This document shows positions 8,816 through 15,903 of a stretch of 64,000 nt of DNA, one piece after another (within the stretch, counting starts at the first letter, position 1; the number at the start of each line of letters is the position of its first letter). Source of the stretch: JAPOXR01 sp965116115 (GTDB lineage: Bacteria > Pseudomonadota > Alphaproteobacteria > Rhodobacterales > Rhodobacteraceae); NCBI GenBank assembly GCA_965116115.1, contig OZ220486.1, positions 1,674,001-1,738,000 on the forward strand, read 5' to 3'. The notes beneath the pieces are model-generated. The model was not told where the DNA came from and ran no database searches. It saw only the letters and a list, made by a program, of their open reading frames with translations. The translations under genes and the position numbers were made by a program.

Positions 8816-10045
8816 ATGGCTTGGCTGGTCGCCTACGCCAATCTTTCGGAAGAGCAGATTAAAGCCGTGCAGGCGCCGGTCACGCCGCACAGATTCATCA
8901 TGGGCGCTCCCGGTTCCGGCAAGTCGCTGGTTCTCGTGCATCGAGCTGCGAGTCTTCGAAACCGCTGCAAAACAGTTCCGTCTCGGTACCGGATTCTCGT
9001 GTTCACTAACGTCCTCAAGGACTATATCCGCACCGCTTGCCTGCAACTCGGCATTGAGGATGAATGTATTTCAACCTTTGATCACTGGTGCCGCGAATAT
9101 CATGAAGAACATATCGGCCAAACGCGTTGGGATAGCAAAAGCAGCAGGCCGGACTATTCAGCCACAAGAAGAGCAGTGCTTGAGCATGCACGCGGGCGTG
9201 AACGAAAACTTCTCGATTTTGTTTTGGTAGACGAGGGGCAAGACCTTGATGCTTCGGCCTTCGAAACGCTCACGGCTGTTGCTGATCACGTGACCGTTTG
9301 TGCCGACTACAAGCAACAGATTTACGACGGCGGCGCGACGGAGCCCGATATCGCGGCGCGACTCGGCTTAAGAGGCGCGAACATCAATCTCCTTTCAGCA
9401 TTTCGTTGTTCTCCCGCACTCGTTCCGCTTGCGGCCGAATTTGTCGATGACGCTGAGGAAAGACGCATGTTTGTCGAGCAGTCTCGAACTTGGAGCGGAT
9501 CCACGGAACGCCCATTGCTGTACCTTGCGCCCGACTTTGACGCCGAACGCGAACGGCTTGTTGAAATGGTCCGCGAACGGATGATCGCGACTGAGCGCAT
9601 CGTGATCCTGTTACCTCTGCGACGCCAAGTCGCGGGTTTCGCGCGAGCCTTGACGGAATTTGGCATAAAGGCCGAAAGCCAAACCGCCAATCAACGGAAT
9701 TCCTTGCGCAAAATCGATTTCAACAGCCCGAATCCCAAAGTCATGACCTACCACAGTGCCAAAGGCCTGACCTTCGATTCGGTCCTTATGCCTCGTCTTG
9801 TCGAGGATTCGTTTGCCAACGCTTCGTCCGCCAATCTTAAACGGCTGATGTTCGTGGGTCTCACGAGAGCCACGAACTGGGCTTATCTGAGTTGTGTCCG
9901 ATCGCAGCAGCTTGGACTTCTGGACGATCTCAACCGCGACGACAAACGGGGGATAATCGAGATTCAGACCGGTGCGCACCCCGCGGCCACAGAAAAAACC
10001 GCGAGCGATGCGGGCGGTGTCGTTACAATTGACGATCTCCTTTGA
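8816..10045 (+). CDS. Short superfamily 1 (UvrD/PcrA-like) helicase or ATPase
   Basis: The 409-aa protein contains the superfamily 1 motifs: Walker A GAPGSGKS at 30-37, Walker B DEGQD at 139-143, the AFRCSP segment near 195-200, YHSAKGLTFD at 311-320 (motif V type), and VGLTRAT at 346-352 (motif VI with the arginine finger). At 409 residues it is much shorter than UvrD or Rep (about 670-720 aa), so the 1B/2B inserts are absent or minimal. It follows the Hsp70-like gene with a 2-base gap and probably forms one operon and one functional unit with it. The substrate is unknown; DNA or RNA translocation is the family expectation. I do not recognise a named defence system with exactly this pair. 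Confidence 0.85.
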   Translation: MAWLVAYANLSEEQIKAVQAPVTPHRFIMGAPGSGKSLVLVHRAASLRNRCKTVPSRYRILVFTNVLKDYIRTACLQLGIEDECISTFDHWCREYHEEHIGQTRWDSKSSRPDYSATRRAVLEHARGRERKLLDFVLVDEGQDLDASAFETLTAVADHVTVCADYKQQIYDGGATEPDIAARLGLRGANINLLSAFRCSPALVPLAAEFVDDAEERRMFVEQSRTWSGSTERPLLYLAPDFDAERERLVEMVRERMIATERIVILLPLRRQVAGFARALTEFGIKAESQTANQRNSLRKIDFNSPNPKVMTYHSAKGLTFDSVLMPRLVEDSFANASSANLKRLMFVGLTRATNWAYLSCVRSQQLGLLDDLNRDDKRGIIEIQTGAHPAATEKTASDAGGVVTIDDLL

Positions 10046-10465
10046 CTGCCGCGGCGCGCAGCCTTGTCTTGCTGCCGCCGATTTGCCCGATATCCCGAAT
10101 ACGCGCCGGAAAGTGAACCCCGTGCGGGCCTGCCGCCGGGAATCAAAAGGCCGTGCGCTCAATTCGACCGCATGCAAGTCCTCAAGCGGGAACCGGACCG
10201 TCCTATTGCATTCAGATTGCCCTGTTCCGCCGCCGTTCGGCGCCGCACGACAGCCGTTTCGTCGCCTTGAGGGAACCGCCGCTGCGGAGTGATGGTTCTA
10301 AGCGTTCCGCGGCGCTGGTTTGTCAATCGGGTCAGAGATGATTTTGTTCATATGATGTTCGATTGAAATTTCGGTGATTCGGGAAAGGCACCGGATTGAG
10401 GTGAATTGTGTTACGGTGGAATCCTTGTTTTGATATTGAAACAGCGGCAAAAAAGGAGAGTAGCA
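10046..10465. other. Intergenic region, helicase to SDR
   Basis: No convincing gene lies in these 420 bases. The first ~270 are GC-rich; the last ~130 are AT-richer and probably hold the promoter of the SDR gene. A good ribosome binding site (aaaggagagtagca before ATG 10466) closes the region. I could not place -35 and -10 boxes with confidence. Confidence 0.4.
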
Positions 10466-11245
10466 ATGGATCTTGGAATTCACGGCAAATGGGCGCTCGT
10501 TTGTGCTTCGTCCAAGGGACTCGGCCGCGGCTGCGCTGAGGCGCTGGGCAGGGCCGGCGTCAATCTCGTGATGTGCGCACGGGGCGAGCAGGCCCTCGAA
10601 TCCGCAGCGGACGACATCCGCTCAGAACACGGCGTCGAGGTGAAGACGGCAGCCGTTGACGTGACGCGAAGCGACGGCCGCGACGCGCTGATGTCACTCT
10701 GCGGGTCTCCTGATATACTGGTGACCAATGCCGGAGGTCCTCCGCCGGGCATGTGGCACCACTGGGACCGGGAAGATTTCATTGCCGCTCTGGACGCTAA
10801 CATGTTGACGCCCATCGATTTGATGAAACGCGCGGTGCCCGGCATGATCAAGCGCAAATGGGGCCGGGTGGTCAACATCACTTCAATGTCGGTGCGCGCG
10901 CCGATCGGCTCGCTTGGACTCTCAAACAGCGCGCGGAGCGGACTCACCGGCTACGTCGCCGGAATCTCCCGGCAGGTCGCGGAGCACAATGTGTGTATCA
11001 ACAATCTGCTGCCGGGCGTTCATGACACTGAACGGGCTGCTGTTCTGGACGCCAATAAGGCGACTGCCGAAGGGAAGACGCCCGCATTGGTCCGAAGGGA
11101 CCGCGAATTCGTCATCCCTGCCAAACGGTATGGGACTGCTGCCGAATTCGGCGCGACTTGCGCCTTTTTGTGCTCACAGCACGCGGGATACATTGTGGGC
11201 CAAAATTTGCTGCATGACGGCGGCTTTACCAATCTGACGACCTGA
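10466..11245 (+). CDS. SDR-family protein lacking the usual Tyr-Lys catalytic pair
   Basis: This is a short-chain dehydrogenase/reductase fold of 259 aa. The NAD(P)-binding start is slightly modified (CASSKGLGRG near residues 14-23), NAG is present (TNAGGPPPG), and the catalytic-region Ser is visible in NITSMSV. Where typical members have YxxxK, this protein has LSNSARSGL: the Tyr is replaced and the Lys is Arg. A subfamily of SDRs shares this altered site, so it may use another mechanism or be non-catalytic. I chose ATG 10466 because aaaggag lies just upstream; the longer frame from 10406 has no such site. The ABC ATPase gene follows on the same strand after 94 bases. Confidence 0.85.
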   Translation: MDLGIHGKWALVCASSKGLGRGCAEALGRAGVNLVMCARGEQALESAADDIRSEHGVEVKTAAVDVTRSDGRDALMSLCGSPDILVTNAGGPPPGMWHHWDREDFIAALDANMLTPIDLMKRAVPGMIKRKWGRVVNITSMSVRAPIGSLGLSNSARSGLTGYVAGISRQVAEHNVCINNLLPGVHDTERAAVLDANKATAEGKTPALVRRDREFVIPAKRYGTAAEFGATCAFLCSQHAGYIVGQNLLHDGGFTNLTT

Positions 11246-11339
11246 TTTCGGCCGGGAAGCGAGGTTGCTTGCCGCCCAGCGCGATGCTATCCGCTAAACC
11301 TGATTAAATTTGTAAGATACAGACATAGGCATCACGTCA

Positions 11340-12470
11340 GTGGCCGGATCCCCGCCAAGACTGCAGGTCAAGTCGCTGTCGCGCACATTCGGCAGAACCG
11401 CGGTCATCTCGAACATTTCCCTGAAGGTTGAGGCCGGTCAGGTCGCTTGTCTTCTGGGACCCTCGGGTTGTGGAAAGACGACTCTGCTCCGCCTGATCGC
11501 CGGCGTTGACGAGCCGGATTCAGGGCAGGTGCTGATTGACGGAGAAGCGGTCGCCGGGAAAGACCTGCATGTGCCGGCGGAAAGGCGGTCTGTCGGTCTG
11601 ATGTTCCAGGATTTCGCTTTGTTCCCGCATCTGACGGTCAGAGAGAATATCGCGTTCGGTCTGATTGGGCGGCGGTTCGACCGCAGGGCGAGGATTGATG
11701 AACTCCTTAACAAAGTCAGGCTGAACAAACTCCGCGACCGCTATCCCCATGAGATTTCAGGCGGAGAGCAGCAGCGCGCCGCGCTGGCCCGGGCCGTCGC
11801 GCCGCGGCCGCGCGTCATGCTTCTCGACGAGCCGTTTTCCAGTTTCGACGACCGGCTCCGGGACAGCATCAGAGAGGAGACCTTGGACATACTCCGGGAC
11901 GAAGGGGCTGCTGTGCTGCTGGTCACGCACGTGCCGGCTGAAGCCATGCGGGTCGCCGATGAAATCGCATTAATGCGGAACGGCCGAATCGTGCAGACGA
12001 GTCCGCCTTTCGAATTGTATTTCAATCCCGCCGACCGGGAAGCGGCGGAGTATTTTTCGGATCTGAACGTTGTGCACGGCGTTGTGCGGAATGCCCGTGT
12101 ATCGACGATATTCGGTGAATTCGACGCTGACGGTCTTGTTGAAGGCACCGATGTGGAGATCATGATCCGGCCGCATCATGTGCGCATAGATTTTGACCGC
12201 AAAGACAGTGAGCCTGCGCCTTCCAGCCAAGACGGTGTTCCGGTCCGGGGTGAGGTCAGCCGTTCCGTGTTTCTGGGAAATTCCAGCCTTGTGGAATTTC
12301 GCCTCGAACCCGACGCTTCGGTTTTCAAAGCCTTGGTTCCGTCCATATTTCTGCCGAAGCCGGGACAGAAATTCTGGCTGCGCCTTGCGCGGAACCGGTG
12401 CTTTATGTTTCCATGCGCGATCCAGTCCCGGACCGGGAATCGCCGCGTTTCCGCTGCGGGCCGGGCATGA
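11340..12470 (+). CDS. ABC transporter ATP-binding protein (FbpC/PotA-like importer ATPase)
   Basis: The 376-aa protein has Walker A GPSGCGKT at 40-47, the signature SGGEQQR, Walker B MLLDEPFSSFD and the H-loop residue in LLVTHVP. The C-terminal ~130 residues resemble the TOBE-like regulatory region of importer ATPases for ferric iron, polyamines or sulfate. It starts with GTG at 11340. No permease or binding protein gene lies beside it, so the partners must be elsewhere and the substrate is not known. It ends about 230 bases before the tat genes; that gap shows no gene. Confidence 0.85.
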   Translation: MAGSPPRLQVKSLSRTFGRTAVISNISLKVEAGQVACLLGPSGCGKTTLLRLIAGVDEPDSGQVLIDGEAVAGKDLHVPAERRSVGLMFQDFALFPHLTVRENIAFGLIGRRFDRRARIDELLNKVRLNKLRDRYPHEISGGEQQRAALARAVAPRPRVMLLDEPFSSFDDRLRDSIREETLDILRDEGAAVLLVTHVPAEAMRVADEIALMRNGRIVQTSPPFELYFNPADREAAEYFSDLNVVHGVVRNARVSTIFGEFDADGLVEGTDVEIMIRPHHVRIDFDRKDSEPAPSSQDGVPVRGEVSRSVFLGNSSLVEFRLEPDASVFKALVPSIFLPKPGQKFWLRLARNRCFMFPCAIQSRTGNRRVSAAGRA

Positions 12471-12700
12471 ATCAAACAGGGCCGTCTCATGTCCGCCTTT
12501 TCGGAGATGGCGCTGAGAATTCGCCCGCCCGGGGCATCCCGACATTGAGCGCGCAAGTTCAGCGCGTGCGGTAACATGGGATTGAAAAGTTGCAATTTCA
12601 GCCGATATCGCTAGAATACGCACTTCGCCGGACGGCTTCGGCGCGTTGTGCGGGTTCTGCAGTTCCGCATGTCTGTGTGTTCGCCTTTGGGAGATAAGCA

Positions 12701-12793
12701 ATGCTGGACAACATCGGTTTGCCAGGGCTGGTTTTGATGGCCGTGCTCATTTTTTGTTTGTTCCGTGCACTTGGTCGCAGGAAAAGGAGATAA
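12701..12793 (+). CDS. 30-residue TatA-like micro-ORF (tandem duplicate of the tatA start)
   Basis: An ATG at 12701 begins MLDNIGLPGLVLMAVLIFCL and ends after 30 residues with a basic tail (FRALGRRKRR). It mirrors the first 20 residues of the TatA encoded 3 bases downstream (MFNNIGLPGLVLIVVVVLVL). The DNA around both starts is also alike, including gagataa before each ATG. Only the transmembrane helix and a positively charged end remain; the amphipathic helix and tail of TatA are missing. It may be a decayed duplicate or a tiny membrane protein expressed with tatA. The ORF is intact with its own ribosome binding region. Confidence 0.6.
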   Translation: MLDNIGLPGLVLMAVLIFCLFRALGRRKRR

Positions 12794-12796
12794 ACA

Positions 12797-13009
12797 ATGT
12801 TCAACAACATCGGTTTGCCTGGATTGGTCTTGATCGTCGTGGTCGTTTTGGTTTTGTTCGGACGCGGCAAGATCGCTTCTTTGATGGGTGAAGTCGGAAA
12901 AGGAATTTCGTCTTTCAAAAAAGGCGTGAACGAAGGCAAGAAAGAGATCGAAGCGGCTGCGGAAGAGACACAAAACACGGCTGCGAAAGACAAAGTCACG
13001 AACTCCTGA
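12797..13009 (+). CDS. tatA: Twin-arginine translocase subunit TatA
   Basis: TatA forms the size-adjustable pore of the Tat system, which exports folded proteins with twin-arginine signals. The 70-aa product has a short N-terminal membrane helix (GLPGLVLIVVVVLVLF), the hinge FGRGKI with the conserved Phe-Gly, an amphipathic helix (LMGEVGKGISSFKKGV) and a charged tail. Length and order are normal. It is first of tatA-tatB-tatC and sits 3 bases after the stop of the 30-residue duplicate; aaaaggagataaaca precedes its ATG. Confidence 0.95.
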   Translation: MFNNIGLPGLVLIVVVVLVLFGRGKIASLMGEVGKGISSFKKGVNEGKKEIEAAAEETQNTAAKDKVTNS

Positions 13010-13027
13010 GCATGAAAGCAGCCCTTG

Positions 13028-13534
13028 ATGCTTGATATCGGCTGGACCGAACTGTTTTTGATCGGTGTGGTGGCGCTGATCGTTGTGGGTCCGAAGGACC
13101 TGCCGGGCATGTTTCGGACTCTGGGCCGCGTCACCGCGCGAATGCGTTCAATGGCGAGAGAATTTCAGCGCGCGATGGATCAGGCGGCTGATGAAAGCGG
13201 CGTCAAGGATGTCGCCGCGGACCTCAGGATGGCGGCTTCGGCCAAACGGCTCGGACTGGACCAATTGCAGCAGTCGGCCCGCCGCTTTCCAAGTAGTTTC
13301 ACAACAGAGGAGTCCCAAGCACCTGAGGCGTCCAGCGACTCCGTTCAGACGGGCAAAGGTCACGGCGAAGACGCGCCGGCAGCTGATTCTTCTTCATCTG
13401 AACCGGCGTCTGAGATGAAACCGTCTGCCGTTTCCGCTGAGTGCGCCGGGGATGATTCCGGGCAGGAAGCGCCGGCGGGCGCAACTGATCCCATGAATTC
13501 GGATGCAAGCGGCGGCGAAGACGCTCGCAAATGA
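13028..13534 (+). CDS. tatB: Twin-arginine translocase subunit TatB
   Basis: TatB works with TatC as the receptor for twin-arginine signal peptides. The 168-aa protein opens with MLDIGWTELFLIGVVALIVV and GPKDLPG, the TatB helix with its conserved Glu and the Gly-Pro hinge. An amphipathic helix and a long acidic, Ser/Ala/Glu-rich disordered tail follow, as in alphaproteobacteria. The start is ATG 13028. Its stop overlaps the tatC start in ATGA, so translation is coupled. Confidence 0.95.
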   Translation: MLDIGWTELFLIGVVALIVVGPKDLPGMFRTLGRVTARMRSMAREFQRAMDQAADESGVKDVAADLRMAASAKRLGLDQLQQSARRFPSSFTTEESQAPEASSDSVQTGKGHGEDAPAADSSSSEPASEMKPSAVSAECAGDDSGQEAPAGATDPMNSDASGGEDARK

Positions 13535-14454
13535 GCGACGAAGGTCTTGATCAAACCAAAGCCCCGCTGGTTGAGCACCTCGCTGAGCTGCGGACCCGCC
13601 TCATGCGGTCTGTCGCGGCGTTCCTGGCTGGAATGGTCATCTGTTTCGCGGTCTGGAATCCGATTTTTAATTTTCTGACGCAGCCTGTGTGCACGGCTTT
13701 GGAAACCCGCAGCCAGGATTGCGGCCTGATCCTGATCAAGCTCCAGGAAGGGTTTTTTGTCGCCATCAGGATTTCGCTGATGGGCGGTTTCATTCTCGCG
13801 TTTCCTTTCATCGGCCATCAGCTGTGGAGATTTGTGGCTCCGGGTCTGTACAAGAACGAAAAGCGCGCTTTCCTCCCGTTTCTGATCGCGTCGCCGATCA
13901 TGTTTTTTCTGGGCGCGGCTTTCGCGTTTTACATTGTCATTCCTCTGGCATTTGATTTCTTCCTCGGTTTTCAGCAGCAGTCCGAATTAACGGCGAATCC
14001 CGACTCGGTCGGCGCATTCGCCGCCGATGCCGGAATCACTTTTCAAGGTTCCGCGGCTGAATATCTCTCGCTGACGATGAAGTTCATCCTCGCTTTCGGG
14101 CTGTGCTTTCAGTTACCCGTCCTGTTGACTCTCTGCGGGCGGGCCGGGCTCGTATCCTCGAAGGGGCTGGGAAAGGCGCGCAAATACGCGGTTGTCGGAA
14201 TTCTGACCGTGGCCGCGCTGGTGACGCCGCCGGATGTCATCACTCAAGTGATTTTATTCGCTGTCGTTTACGGGCTGTATGAAGTGTCGATCTGGCTTGT
14301 CCGGCAGGTCGAGAAAAATCAGAAACAGCGGCTCAAAGAGCAGGGGCTGGATTTTGACAGCGACGATGACGAAGAGATCAAAAAACAGGCGGAGGCTGAA
14401 AAAAAGGTTGATTCGATCACCGTCAAAGACAGCGGCGGGGCAGCGGCTGAATGA
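13531..14454 (+). CDS. tatC: Twin-arginine translocase subunit TatC
   Basis: TatC is the six-helix membrane core that binds the twin-arginine signal. The 307-aa protein starts with the conserved cytoplasmic segment VEHLAELRTRLMRS and contains several hydrophobic helices; the F-x-x-P-F-I-type loop is visible in FILAFPFIGHQLWRFVAPGL and the adjacent KNEKRAF. A charged tail of about 45 residues follows the last helix. It overlaps tatB by ATGA and the next ATPase gene by ATGA, so four genes are tightly coupled. Confidence 0.96.
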   Translation: MSDEGLDQTKAPLVEHLAELRTRLMRSVAAFLAGMVICFAVWNPIFNFLTQPVCTALETRSQDCGLILIKLQEGFFVAIRISLMGGFILAFPFIGHQLWRFVAPGLYKNEKRAFLPFLIASPIMFFLGAAFAFYIVIPLAFDFFLGFQQQSELTANPDSVGAFAADAGITFQGSAAEYLSLTMKFILAFGLCFQLPVLLTLCGRAGLVSSKGLGKARKYAVVGILTVAALVTPPDVITQVILFAVVYGLYEVSIWLVRQVEKNQKQRLKEQGLDFDSDDDEEIKKQAEAEKKVDSITVKDSGGAAAE

Positions 14455-15365
14455 GTTCCCGAACGGCTCTGGAGAGAATTGCCGCGGCCCTTGAACGGAT
14501 GAATCCTGAACCGGCTGAATCGCCGGATCTGTCGTCTGCCGGCGCGTTCGTCTGGAAACCGTCGCCTGACCGGCTTCATCCTGTTCATGAGGTTAACAGA
14601 GTCGAACTGTCGCTCTTGGTCGGCATTGACCGAGTGCGCGATGAACTGCTTGCAAACACAAGGCGTTTCGTTTCCGGGTTCCGGGCGAACAACGCCCTGC
14701 TCTGGGGCGCGCGCGGAATGGGAAAGTCATCGCTGGTGAAGGCGGTGCATGCCGAGGCGGCGGAGGGCCGCCCGGAATTGAAACTCGTGGAACTCCGCCG
14801 TGAGGATCTGGCTTCGCTGGGGCGGCTTCTGGCCTTTCTCCGCGCCCGGGAAGAGCGGATCATTCTGTTTTGCGACGATCTGTCGTTTTCATACGATGAG
14901 CATCACTACAAATCGCTGAAGGCGGTTCTCGACGGGGGAATCGAAGGGCGGCCCGAAAATGTCGTCTTCTACGCGACCTCGAACCGGCGGCATCTCATGC
15001 CGAGGGACATGATCGAGAATGAGCGGTCGACTGCCGTGATTCCGTCGGAAGCGGTTGAGGAAAAAGTGTCGCTGTCCGACCGTTTCGGTCTGTGGCTGGG
15101 ATTCCATCCATGTTCTCAGGAGCAGTATCTTGAGATGGTGCGCAGATACTGCGATAAGGCGGACATCAACATTGATCCGGAAGAGCTTCGGTCCGGTGCG
15201 CTGGAATGGCAAAGGACCCGGGGCGCGCGGTCAGGACGGGTTGCCTGGCAGTTTTTCCTGCAGCTGGCAGGCCGGCAGCGAGAGGTCAGCCCGAAGGCCC
15301 GTTTCCCAGAAACAGCCGGGAAGGCGAATCTCCGGCAGGCCGGTCCGTCATCGAATCGGCGATGA
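14451..15365 (+). CDS. DUF815-family AAA ATPase
   Basis: The 304-aa protein has a Walker A in LLWGARGMGKSSLVKAV near residues 80-90 and a Walker B-like ILFCDDLSF near 140-148. The arrangement, with VNRVELSLLVGIDRVRD upstream and YATSNRRHLMPRDM downstream, is that of DUF815 ATPases, a conserved family of AAA proteins of unknown role. The ATG overlaps the tatC stop (ATGA), so it is co-translated with the Tat subunits. A role in export or envelope quality control is only suggested by this linkage. The last ~40 residues are of low complexity. Confidence 0.85.
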   Translation: MSSRTALERIAAALERMNPEPAESPDLSSAGAFVWKPSPDRLHPVHEVNRVELSLLVGIDRVRDELLANTRRFVSGFRANNALLWGARGMGKSSLVKAVHAEAAEGRPELKLVELRREDLASLGRLLAFLRAREERIILFCDDLSFSYDEHHYKSLKAVLDGGIEGRPENVVFYATSNRRHLMPRDMIENERSTAVIPSEAVEEKVSLSDRFGLWLGFHPCSQEQYLEMVRRYCDKADINIDPEELRSGALEWQRTRGARSGRVAWQFFLQLAGRQREVSPKARFPETAGKANLRQAGPSSNRR

Positions 15366-15554
15366 ACGTTGCCTGCAGTTCCTATGGATGATTCTTGATC
15401 GAATCATCCTCGGCTTGAAACCAATGAATCCAACGCAGCAACCTTGGTTGAGGGCGGCCCTGAAAACCGAGCTGAGTCCAGCACTGTCTGGTTATACAGA
15501 CAGGTGGGGCGCGATGGCTGACGAGAAGCTCTTGACCTTCGGGCTTGCCATTCT

Positions 15555-15903
15555 TCAGTCGATTTCTAACTCAGGCAGGGCCCGAACGATCTCCATTGTC
15601 TCAAGGCTGACGGTGATGACCCGCAGGAACAGGTCAAGAGGATAGCGCGGGTTGCCGACTGTTTCGGTTGCGTAACAATTTGCGTCGCTGACGATTCCGC
15701 TCGCCTTGTCGGTTTTTACACACTGGCGCTCCATGACCCAGGCAAGCGCGGGCTTGCCGTTGACGACATAGTCCCATGCCGCATTGGGAATGTCGCGAAT
15801 GGTGATGTGATTGTTGTAGATTACCGTCGATCGGTCCTTTTTATTTGCCGGACCGGGATGCTTCATTTTCTTCGCGACGCGGTAGATCTCCGGGGGGGGG
15901 GCA
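15555..15903 (-). pseudogene. Out-of-frame C-terminal part of the restriction-modification enzyme
   Basis: In the frame shifted by one base from the large gene, the minus strand after the G run encodes EIYRVAKKMKHPG, then KKDRSTVIYNNHITI, WDYVVNGKPALAWVMER, VKTDKASGIVSD, and ends with LEIVRALPELEID-like residues (ETMEIVRALPEL). This is the usual C terminus of Type ISP-like enzymes, which contributes to target recognition. It would join the main frame if the tract had 9 or 12 bases instead of 10, giving a protein of about 1625 aa. As sequenced it is separated from the rest. Confidence 0.88.

Noticed and set aside
10150..10180. gctcaattcgaccgcatgc, similar to the MITE end
   Set aside because: Needs a gap of 3 bases within the end repeat, has no partner about 205 bp away and no flanking duplication.
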